In this document: in pieces, positions 51,435 through 60,000 of the stretch
How the letters are laid out: every line of letters starts with the position of its first letter
Numbering within the stretch: the first letter of the stretch is position 1
Source of the DNA: Pseudomonadota bacterium
GTDB taxonomy: Bacteria; Pseudomonadota; Gammaproteobacteria; Burkholderiales; Thiobacillaceae
Direction of reading: 5' to 3'
DNA length: 64,000 nucleotides
Assembly: GCA_030684775.1 (NCBI GenBank)
Contig: JAUXXW010000083.1
Coordinates: 1 to 64,000, forward strand
The notes under the pieces: generated by a model
Told to the model about the DNA's origin: nothing
Databases searched by the model: none
What the model saw: only the letters and a program-made list of their open reading frames with translations
Translations under genes and position numbers: made by a program

Positions 51435-52054
51435 TCCTCGGATTCGCCCACTTGGCCATCAATTGCGGCGACCTCGCACAGGCCGAAGCCGAATGGCGGG
51501 CGCTTGGCTATGCGCGCGGCGCGCTGCATCAAGGGGTTCCCAATCACCCCGCCAAGCGCGCCTTCAGCAGCCACTACCAGCCCGAACACGATCTGCTGCT
51601 GCTCAACGGCCCCGGCCTGTGGCCGCTGGAACTCACCTGCCATGGGCCAACCCAGGGGGAAAACCGGCAACTGGCCTGGACGCGGGAAGCCATCACCCTG
51701 ACCCTGGCCGACCCCGAGCCGATGCGGCGCTTGCTGATCGATGGACTAGGCTTTCGCGCGAGCGACAACGGTGTCCTGGCCCTGGACTGTCGCCTGCCAA
51801 CCTGGTCCTGCCGATTGCATCCGAGGACAGGCGAGAGCGAGCCGGTGCGGCTCGATGCCGCCGGCCCCACCTGTCTGGCCTTTTACTGCAACCGCGTCGA
51901 AGAGGACGCCCAACGTCTCCTTGGCCTGGGCGCCTCCGACTACAGCGGCGTTTTTGATCTCACCCTGGGCGAGCGCGCCATGAGTATCGCCATGCTGCGC
52001 GCGCCCGGCGGCCCCTTGTTGGAACTTATCAGCCCGAGGACTCAAACCCCATGA
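51431..52054 (+). CDS. Glyoxalase/VOC-like protein
   Basis: GFAHLAINCGDLAQAEAEWRALGY; C-terminal second half CLAFYCNRVEEDAQRLLGLGA; GTG start overlapping upstream stop. Confidence 0.65.
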   Translation: MILGFAHLAINCGDLAQAEAEWRALGYARGALHQGVPNHPAKRAFSSHYQPEHDLLLLNGPGLWPLELTCHGPTQGENRQLAWTREAITLTLADPEPMRRLLIDGLGFRASDNGVLALDCRLPTWSCRLHPRTGESEPVRLDAAGPTCLAFYCNRVEEDAQRLLGLGASDYSGVFDLTLGERAMSIAMLRAPGGPLLELISPRTQTP

Positions 52055-52716
52055 CCCAGCGCATCGTCGATCTCACCATGCACCTCGAAGAAGGCATGCA
52101 GACCTTCCCGACCCACTGGCACCCCTTTGTGGAAATCACCCAACTCGGTCGTCTTGGTCTGGAACATCGGGAGACCCGGAAATTGGTGCTGGGTACCCAC
52201 ACCGGCACCCACATCGACGCCCCGCGCCATTTCATTCCCGGCGGCATCACGGTCGACCAGATTCCCCTGGAGCAACTGGTCGGCCCGGCTTCGGTGCTCG
52301 ATCTCACCGCCTTCGGTCCGGGCGCGGAAGTCGGTGTCGACGATCTCGCGCGCGCGCTCGGCGAACGTTCGGCGACGCGCGTGCTGATGCGCTTCGACTG
52401 GGATCGCACCCTGGGCACGATGGGCTACTACAACGATTCCCCTTACCTCTCCGAGGAGGCCGCGCAATGGCTGGTCGACCACGGTTGCCGCCTGCTCGGC
52501 ATGGATACCGCCATGCCGGACAACCCGAAGAACGGCCGCGGCTGCGCCAAGGATTCACCCAACCACAAGATACTGTTGGGCAATGGCGTCATCCTGCTGG
52601 AATACATGGTCAACCTGGCCGCTCTCGATCAGGACGTGGTGCAATTGGTGGTCGCGCCGCTCAAGGTGCGCGACGGCGACGGCGCCCCGGTGCGCGCCTT
52701 CGCCATCCTGGAGTGA
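52051..52716 (+). CDS. Cyclase family protein (kynurenine formamidase-like)
   Basis: LGTHTGTHIDAPRHFIPGGITVDQIPLEQLVGPASVLDL. Confidence 0.9.
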   Translation: MTQRIVDLTMHLEEGMQTFPTHWHPFVEITQLGRLGLEHRETRKLVLGTHTGTHIDAPRHFIPGGITVDQIPLEQLVGPASVLDLTAFGPGAEVGVDDLARALGERSATRVLMRFDWDRTLGTMGYYNDSPYLSEEAAQWLVDHGCRLLGMDTAMPDNPKNGRGCAKDSPNHKILLGNGVILLEYMVNLAALDQDVVQLVVAPLKVRDGDGAPVRAFAILE

Positions 52717-52720
52717 GCGC

Positions 52721-52960
52721 ATGACTGACCACAGTGCCTGGCTGTTCGACTGGTTCCGGCAACGCGCGGCGCACATCACCCTGGCGCCCGACGACAATTA
52801 TTTCAATGCCGGCGCCATTGACTCTTTTGGCGTGATCGAACTGATCGAAGACATGGAGCGGGCCTTCTCGGTGCGCTTTAGCCAGGACGATTTCCAGGAT
52901 CGCCGCTTCTCCAGCGTGGCCGGCCTGGCGGCCCTGCTGGCCGAGAAAATGGGCGCGTGA
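52721..52960 (+). CDS. Acyl carrier protein
   Basis: 79 aa; NYFNAGAIDSFGVIELIEDMERAFSVRFSQDDF with phosphopantetheine Ser in DSFG. Confidence 0.85.
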   Translation: MTDHSAWLFDWFRQRAAHITLAPDDNYFNAGAIDSFGVIELIEDMERAFSVRFSQDDFQDRRFSSVAGLAALLAEKMGA

Positions 52961-53790
52961 TGCCGCAAACCAGGGCGCACTACACCGCGGCCGACCTCGA
53001 CGCGGCGCTGAATCGCTTGCCGCTGGAACGGGGCGACGTACTGTTTCTGCACAGCAACCTCGGTTTCTTCGGCCGTCCCGAGGGCTGTACCGGCAGCGCG
53101 GATGTTTGCCACCTGTTCTTCGACACCCTGATGCGGCGCCTGGGCGGCAACGGCACCCTGGTGGTGCCCACCTTCACCTATTCCTTTCCGCGCCGCCAGT
53201 TGTTCGACCCGGCCGAGACGGCCTCCGGGATGGGGGCCTTCGCGGAATGGCTGCGCCTGCATCCGGATGCACAGCGTTCCCACGACCCCTGCTATTCGGT
53301 GGCGGCGGTGGGGGCACATGCCGAAACATTGACCGCCCACGCTCCGGAAAACAGCTTCGCCCCGGAGGCGTTCTTCGGACGATTCCTGAATGCGGACGGC
53401 GTGGTGCTCAATCTCAATTTCGATGCCGGCTCCACTTTCCTGCATTACCTGGAACGGCAATTGGGCGTGCCTTACCGCTTCGACAAGACCTTCGAGGGCC
53501 ACATCCGCGAACGCGGCGAAACCCGGCGGGCGAAGAGCACGATTCATGTACGCTATCTGAGCAGCGAGGCCACTGTTCCGGTGTTCGAACCTTTCCACGC
53601 GCTGGCGACCGAGGCTGGCCTGTTCGTGACGGAAAAGCTGGGGCGTGGCCGGCTCGGCTGCATCCGTGCGTCAGATTGCCGGCACCTGCTCACCGAAACC
53701 TTGCCCCGGCGCCCCTGGTTGCTCACCCGCGCCGAAGCCCTTGGCGTCATCCCCGAGTTGATTCCTGAACCCACCTATCAGGCCTTATGA
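52957..53790 (+). CDS. AAC(3)-family N-acyltransferase
   Basis: GDVLFLHSNLGFFGRP; TLVVPTFTYSFPRRQLFDP; RSHDPCYSVAAVG. Confidence 0.88.
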   Translation: MMPQTRAHYTAADLDAALNRLPLERGDVLFLHSNLGFFGRPEGCTGSADVCHLFFDTLMRRLGGNGTLVVPTFTYSFPRRQLFDPAETASGMGAFAEWLRLHPDAQRSHDPCYSVAAVGAHAETLTAHAPENSFAPEAFFGRFLNADGVVLNLNFDAGSTFLHYLERQLGVPYRFDKTFEGHIRERGETRRAKSTIHVRYLSSEATVPVFEPFHALATEAGLFVTEKLGRGRLGCIRASDCRHLLTETLPRRPWLLTRAEALGVIPELIPEPTYQAL

Positions 53791-54491
53791 ATCCAACTGA
53801 CTACCAGGCCGGCAACCAGTGGGCTGGCCACTTCGCCAGCCAGTCTCTGGCTTATCCCGCGGAGTATGTGATTCGCATCTTCCGCGGCAGCTACCCCAAC
53901 CTGACCATGCCCAAGCCGCAGCCGGGGCAATCGGTGCTGGATGTCGGTTGTGGTGATGGTCGTCATCTGCCGTTCTTCCAACGCCTTGGCCTGGAGGCGC
54001 ACGGCGTCGAGATCGCCGTGCCCATCATCGAACAATTACGCGAGCGCCTGGCGCCGCTGGGCATCGAGGCGAACCGGTTGCATGTCGGCAGTTGCTCGTC
54101 GCTCCCCTTCGCCGATGCCAGCTTCGACCATGTGATGGCCTGGAATTCCGCCTATTACATGTCGCGCGACGGTGCCGACTTCGCCGCCCACGCGGCGGAA
54201 CTCACCCGCGTGCTACGCCCCGGTGGCTGGCTGGTCGTCTCGGTGCCCAAGCCGAGCGCCTTCATCTTCGCCGGCAGCGAAGCCGCCCCGACACCGGGTT
54301 GCCGCATCGTGCGCCAGGACCCGTTCGGAATCCGCAACGGCGAAATGTTGCGCGTGTTCCAGGATGGCGCCGAACTGGCCGCCGCCTTCGAGGCCGATTG
54401 CGACACCTTCTGCCACGGCGACATTCACGACGACTGTTTTGGCTTTGCTTATCACTGGTTTCTCCTGGTCGCGCGCAAGGCGGCCGCATGA
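53787..54491 (+). CDS. Class I SAM-dependent methyltransferase
   Basis: QSVLDVGCGDGRHLPFFQRLGLEAHGVEIAV. Confidence 0.88.
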   Translation: MNPTDYQAGNQWAGHFASQSLAYPAEYVIRIFRGSYPNLTMPKPQPGQSVLDVGCGDGRHLPFFQRLGLEAHGVEIAVPIIEQLRERLAPLGIEANRLHVGSCSSLPFADASFDHVMAWNSAYYMSRDGADFAAHAAELTRVLRPGGWLVVSVPKPSAFIFAGSEAAPTPGCRIVRQDPFGIRNGEMLRVFQDGAELAAAFEADCDTFCHGDIHDDCFGFAYHWFLLVARKAAA

Positions 54492-55813
54492 CGCCAGGCG
54501 AGGCCATGCATGCCCTGGCGCGTCGGCTCTGGCCGCTCAATCGCAGCCTGAGCGGCGACGGTGTGAGGCAGACTCTGGCGATATTGAGCGAATACCTGCC
54601 CGGCTTGCGGGTGCATGAAATCCCCAGCGGCAGCGCCTGTTTCGATTGGACCGTGCCGCGCGAATGGCGGGTGCGCGAAGCCTGGGTGAAGAACGCGGCG
54701 GGCGAGAAGGTGATCGACTTCGCCGCCAACAACCTGCACCTGATGGGCTACTCGACGCCCGTCGACGCGGAAATGCCGCTGGCGGAACTGCAAGCCCACC
54801 TGCATTCGCTGCCGGAGTCGCCGGATGCGATTCCCTACGTCACCTCCTACTACAAGGAACGCTGGGGTTTCTGCGTCAGCCAGCGTCAGCGCGAGTGCTT
54901 GCCGCCCGGCAACTACCGGGCGCATATCGACAGTGAATTGTTCGCCGGCAGTCTGAGCTACGGCGAGCTGCGCATCCCCGGCGAGACGGATCGGGAAATC
55001 CTGCTTTCCACTTACGTCTGCCATCCCTCGATGGCCAACAACGAGTTGTCCGGGCCTTGTGTCGTCACCTGGCTGGCGCGCTGGTTACTGGAGCAACCCA
55101 CGCGTCGTTATGGCTACCGCATCCTGTTCCTGCCCGAGACCATCGGCTCCATCTGCTACCTCTCGCGCCATCTGGAAGAACTCAAGGCGCGCGTGGCAGC
55201 GGGCTTCGTGGTGAGCTGCGTGGGCGACGATCGCGCTTATTCCTATCTGCCTTCGCGCCAGGGCGACAGCCTCGCCGACCGCGTGGCCCTGCATGTGCTG
55301 CGCCATACCGATCCCGCTTTCCAGCGCTACACCTTCCTCGATCGCGGCAGCGACGAGCGGCAGTATTGCAGTCCCGGTGTCGACTTGCCGGTGTGCAGCC
55401 TGATGCGCTCCAAATACGCCACCTATCCCGAGTACCACACTTCGCTGGACGATCTGAATCTGGTCACGCCGGCCGGGCTGGAGGGCGGCTATATGGCGCT
55501 GCGCCGCGCCCTGGAATGCCTGGAACAGGATTGCATCCCGCGCGCGACCACGCCGTGCGAGCCGCAACTGGGCAAGCGCGGCCTCTATCCCACGCTGAGC
55601 ACGCGCGAGTCGGGGCTACAGGCGCGTGACATGATGAATCTGCTCGCCTACGCCGATGGCCATCACAGCCTGTTGGAGATCGCCGAGATCATCCAGGCGC
55701 CGATGTGGACGTTGGTTCCGCTTGCCGGAAAACTGGCCGAGCATGGCCTGCTGGAAATTCGTCGTACCGAAGATAAGGAAAAAGAGAAGGAAAACTCATG
55801 GAAAAAGACCTGA
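54488..55813 (+). CDS. DUF4910 (M28-like aminopeptidase-fold) protein with C-terminal winged-helix-like tail
   Basis: LWPLNRSLSGDGVRQTLAIL; LLSTYVCHPSMANNELSGPCV; YHTSLDDLNLVTPAGL. Confidence 0.82.
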   Translation: MTPGEAMHALARRLWPLNRSLSGDGVRQTLAILSEYLPGLRVHEIPSGSACFDWTVPREWRVREAWVKNAAGEKVIDFAANNLHLMGYSTPVDAEMPLAELQAHLHSLPESPDAIPYVTSYYKERWGFCVSQRQRECLPPGNYRAHIDSELFAGSLSYGELRIPGETDREILLSTYVCHPSMANNELSGPCVVTWLARWLLEQPTRRYGYRILFLPETIGSICYLSRHLEELKARVAAGFVVSCVGDDRAYSYLPSRQGDSLADRVALHVLRHTDPAFQRYTFLDRGSDERQYCSPGVDLPVCSLMRSKYATYPEYHTSLDDLNLVTPAGLEGGYMALRRALECLEQDCIPRATTPCEPQLGKRGLYPTLSTRESGLQARDMMNLLAYADGHHSLLEIAEIIQAPMWTLVPLAGKLAEHGLLEIRRTEDKEKEKENSWKKT

Positions 55814-57024
55814 TCGACTGGAAGACCCATGCCTGGCAGGACCCGAGGATGGCGGCCTGGTATCAGCAGCGCATGGTGGAAAACCGGGGCACCAACCGGC
55901 TGAAAAACCAGGTCGAGGTGGCGTTGTGCGCCCACCACATCGCCGGCAACAAGTTGCTCGATGTCGGTGTCGGCGGTGGTCGCGCCTCTCTGCCGCTGGC
56001 GCGCGCGGGGTTTGATGTGACCGGCGTCGACAGTTCCCAGGCCATGCTCGATCAGACCCGCGCGCAGGCCGGGGAGACCCCCATCCGCTTGGTGCAAGGC
56101 GATCTTGCCGACCTGAAGTTCGCCAACGATGAATTCGACACCGTGATGTCGCTCAACGTGCTGGTGCATTTCCCGCACTGGCAAGAAATCCTGGCCGAGT
56201 GGCAACGCGTGTTGCGACCAAATGGACGCATCGTCTTCGACATCCATTCCCAGGATCACGAAGATGCCGCGTGCGCCGCCAGGGGATTGCCGGCCAGGCC
56301 GCAAGACGAAGACAATTTCGCCGATTACCACTCTCGCATCCACGTCGCCGAACTGGTGGAAACCGCGAATCGGCTCGATCTCGCCGTGGTTGCCGTGATT
56401 CCCTACAACGGCGGCAACGTCAACACTTGGTTGAGCGGCACCCTGGCGGATGGGCCGCGCTTCAATCGCCTTTTGTCCTGGCTGATGAGCGACTCGCACC
56501 TGTACGAATTCGTTCTGTTCATCGAGCAGGAAATCTACGCTCACCTGAGCAGTCGGGTGACCGGCCGTTTCATGGTGGTGCTGGACAAACGCTCCGACCC
56601 GGACGGCAACCAGGCCTGGCTGGAGCACGATACGGCGCTGAATCGGGTACTCGACGGGCCACTCGATTTCGCCAGCCTGGCCGCCCTGGAACCGAGTTTC
56701 GACGCGAACTGGCGCGAGCGACTGAACGCGCATCTGGATTGGCCGCGCAATCGGGTGCTGCTCTACAACCTGCTTTCCGCCTGGGATGCCTTCCCCGCGC
56801 ACCTCGATCTGGCCTCTTTCCTGGATCAACGCCATGTGGATGCCTTGCTGACCTGGCGCCGGCAGGCGATGACCGACGCGGCTACCACTCGCGCCCTGCG
56901 CGATCTGGTGGCGCTACCCGGCTTGAACGGCTGGCTACGGCATCAAGAGGTGCCCTTGGCCGGCGGCCTCGAATATGACCTGACCCGTGCCATGCTGGCC
57001 CGCTACTTTCACGCCTTCGATTGA
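55798..57024 (+). CDS. Class I SAM-dependent methyltransferase, long form
   Basis: NKLLDVGVGGGRASLPLARAGFDVTGVDSSQAML; 408 aa. Confidence 0.87.
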   Translation: MEKDLIDWKTHAWQDPRMAAWYQQRMVENRGTNRLKNQVEVALCAHHIAGNKLLDVGVGGGRASLPLARAGFDVTGVDSSQAMLDQTRAQAGETPIRLVQGDLADLKFANDEFDTVMSLNVLVHFPHWQEILAEWQRVLRPNGRIVFDIHSQDHEDAACAARGLPARPQDEDNFADYHSRIHVAELVETANRLDLAVVAVIPYNGGNVNTWLSGTLADGPRFNRLLSWLMSDSHLYEFVLFIEQEIYAHLSSRVTGRFMVVLDKRSDPDGNQAWLEHDTALNRVLDGPLDFASLAALEPSFDANWRERLNAHLDWPRNRVLLYNLLSAWDAFPAHLDLASFLDQRHVDALLTWRRQAMTDAATTRALRDLVALPGLNGWLRHQEVPLAGGLEYDLTRAMLARYFHAFD

Positions 57025-60000
57025 GTACTCCGATGACACAGCCAGCGATTCTTTATTTTTTCTGGGGCCGAAATAACCACACCCTGCGCCTGTACCTGGA
57101 GGGCAGGCCGCGCGTGGTTCTGGTCGTGGAGGGTGTATGCACCGAGGAACTGAGATTGATGGTCGAGGAGGTCGGCAGCCGGATCGTGACCCTGACTAGC
57201 CTGGTTCCGGAAACGCGCCTGGAATCCTTCCGGCAATCGGCGGCCGCACTGGTGGCGACGTTCGCCACCAGGAAGGCCGAGCCAGAATGGCGCGACCTTC
57301 TGGCCCGCCACGGATTGGAGGCCGATCGTTTCGATCCGCTGCTGGAGGCAGACCTGGAGCGTCACCTGTTCGATTCGATCCATCTGGTGGAAACGCTGGA
57401 TACCGCCCGTGAGCAGTTTCAGATCGAATTGGTGGCGCTCAATGAAGACCTCATGCTGCATGGCCATTGCATCGCCGAATGGGCGCGTGCCCGTGGCGTA
57501 CCCAGTCTGCATCTGGTGCATGGGCTGGCGCTGGGCGCGCCCTACACGGTACATGGCGCCCTGCATTGCGATGCGATGGCGGTGTTCGGCGAACGTGACG
57601 CGGAGGCTTATCGTGGCGTCGGTATTCCCGCGGAACGCATCCACATCACCGGCAACCCGGCCTGGGACATCTACGCCGAACTCAAGTTGAAAAAGGCGGG
57701 TGTCCGCGAGGAGGCATACGGCAAGTACGACCTGAATCCCGAGGCGCCCCTGCTGTTGTTCGGCACCACTTGGGCGGCATCCATGACGGCTTTGTCCAAC
57801 CGCGATGCCCACGACGAAACCCTGGCGATGTTTTTCCGGGGCTGCGTGGAATGGATGAATGCCGGGCATGCCGCCAATATTGTCGTCAAGGATCGTGTCT
57901 CCAATACGGAGCATGGGCGCGAGGGGGCGGATCGTATCGCGCTCGAAGCCGGCCTGAACCCGTCGCAATACGTCTACACCACGGACGACACCAGACTCCT
58001 GGTGACGGCGGCCGATGTGCTGGTGTCGGTGGACTCCAATCTTTCGGTCGAGGCCATGCTGGCGGGAACCCCGGCGATCAACCTGATGACTGAACTCGGG
58101 CTGCGCATGGGCCCGAGTTTCGATGCCGAGTGCGGCATGCTGGAAGCTGGCCCGGGTGAGCTGTCGTTGTTGCTGGATTTCGTGCTGGGCGACGCGGATC
58201 TGCGTGGCGGTTTGATCGAACTGATGTCGCTCAAGGTATCCGGCTACAACTTTGCCGTGGATGGCTCCGCCGCCGAGCGGGTGGCGAACTTGATGCGAGA
58301 GATGGCGCGTGGCGTGGTCGAGTCACGGGTTTCACAGCGCCCGCCGGGCGGCTATGTCTGGGAACAACTCTCGGAACTGGAGGATGCCGACCTCAAGGGC
58401 GCCTACCACGACCACGCGCGCAAGGAACTGCTGCTGCTGCTGGAGCGGCCGCCACGCCGGGTGCTCGATGTCGGTTGTGCCACCGGCGCCACCGGTGAAC
58501 TGATCAAGACCGCGTGGCCCGAGTCGCATGTCACCGGGATCGAACTCAACCGCGCGGCGGCGGCGCGCGCCGAGGAGCGCATCGACAAGGTTTTGGGCGA
58601 GAAACTGGAGGACATCGACTTCGCCGCCGAAGGCATCGCGCCGGGTTCCATCGATACCGTGCTGCTGGCCGATGTGCTGGAACACCTCTACGACCCCTGG
58701 GATGCCCTGCTGCGCATCCGTCCGCTGCTGACCGAGGATGCCCAGGTGCTGGTCAGCCTGCCCAACGCGCGCAACCTCTGGCTGCTCAACGAACTGGCCG
58801 GCGGCCGCTTCCCCTATGCCTCGGAGGGCTTGCTGGACATCACGCATATCCGCTGGTTCACCCGCGCCGAGATGGAAAAGATGCTGCGCGAGACCGGCTA
58901 TCGCGTGGTGAAAAGCAGCCGCACCCCGACGGCGGGCTTGCAGGATCTGACCCGGCCGGCCGGCAGCACCACGGTGGAAACGGAAAAGATCGTCCTCAAG
59001 GATGTGGACGATGAGGAATTCGAGGACCTCAAGGCCTTGCAGATCATGTTTCTGGCGAAGCCGCTCAAGGACGGCGAAGCGGGCGTGTCGCCCCAGGATT
59101 TCTACCACCTCTGGCAACTCGGCCACGCCTACCAGAAGCGCGACGCGCTGTGGATCGCGGAGCGCATGGATGCCCTCTCTCGCCACCCGGTCCATCACCT
59201 CGTGGTGATCGTTCCGGCGGGGGGCGAGGATCGCCTGGCCAATAACATCAAATCGCTCGGCCACCAGTTCTATCAGCACTGGAAGCTGACCGTCGTTTCC
59301 AGCGAAGCCGCGCATCCCGCCCTGGCCGACACTGCATCCATCGCCTGGATACAGGCACCCGCCGAGCAGCATCTGGAGGCGGCCAATCGCACCCTGCTGG
59401 AGACCGAGGCCGACTGGGTAGGCATGTGGGAGGCCGGCGACAAGCTGGCGCCGCATGCCTTGTTCACCTGCGCCGACAAGGCGGCGCGGCATCCGGAATA
59501 TCAGGTGCTGTACAGCGACGAAGACCGGGTGGATGGCGAGGAGGCGCATTCCGCGCCGTTCTTCAAGACCGATTTCAACCTGGAAATGCTGCGCGCGGCA
59601 CCCTTCGCGGTGGGCGGCCTGTTGTTGCTGCGGCACGATCTGTTCACCGCCTTGAACGGCTACGACCTGGAGATGGAGGGCGTGGAGGCCTTTGATCTCA
59701 CCCTGCGCGCCTGGGAGAAAGTGGGCCATGCCGGCATCGGCCACCTCGCCGACGTGCTCTACCACCGTCACGCCGAAGGCGGCCACGGCCACTTGAGCGG
59801 CGAGGAAATCGCCGCCGTCCACCGGCGCGCGCTGGAACGGCATCTGGCGCGTTGCGATCTCGCCGCCCGGGTGGAGGAGGGCGCGCTGCCCGGCACGCTG
59901 CATGTGCGTTATTCGGTGAGCGGCGATCCTCTGGTGTCCATTCTGGTGCCGACGAAAAACCAGGTCGATTTCCTGAAACGCTGCCTCACCTCGCTGATCG

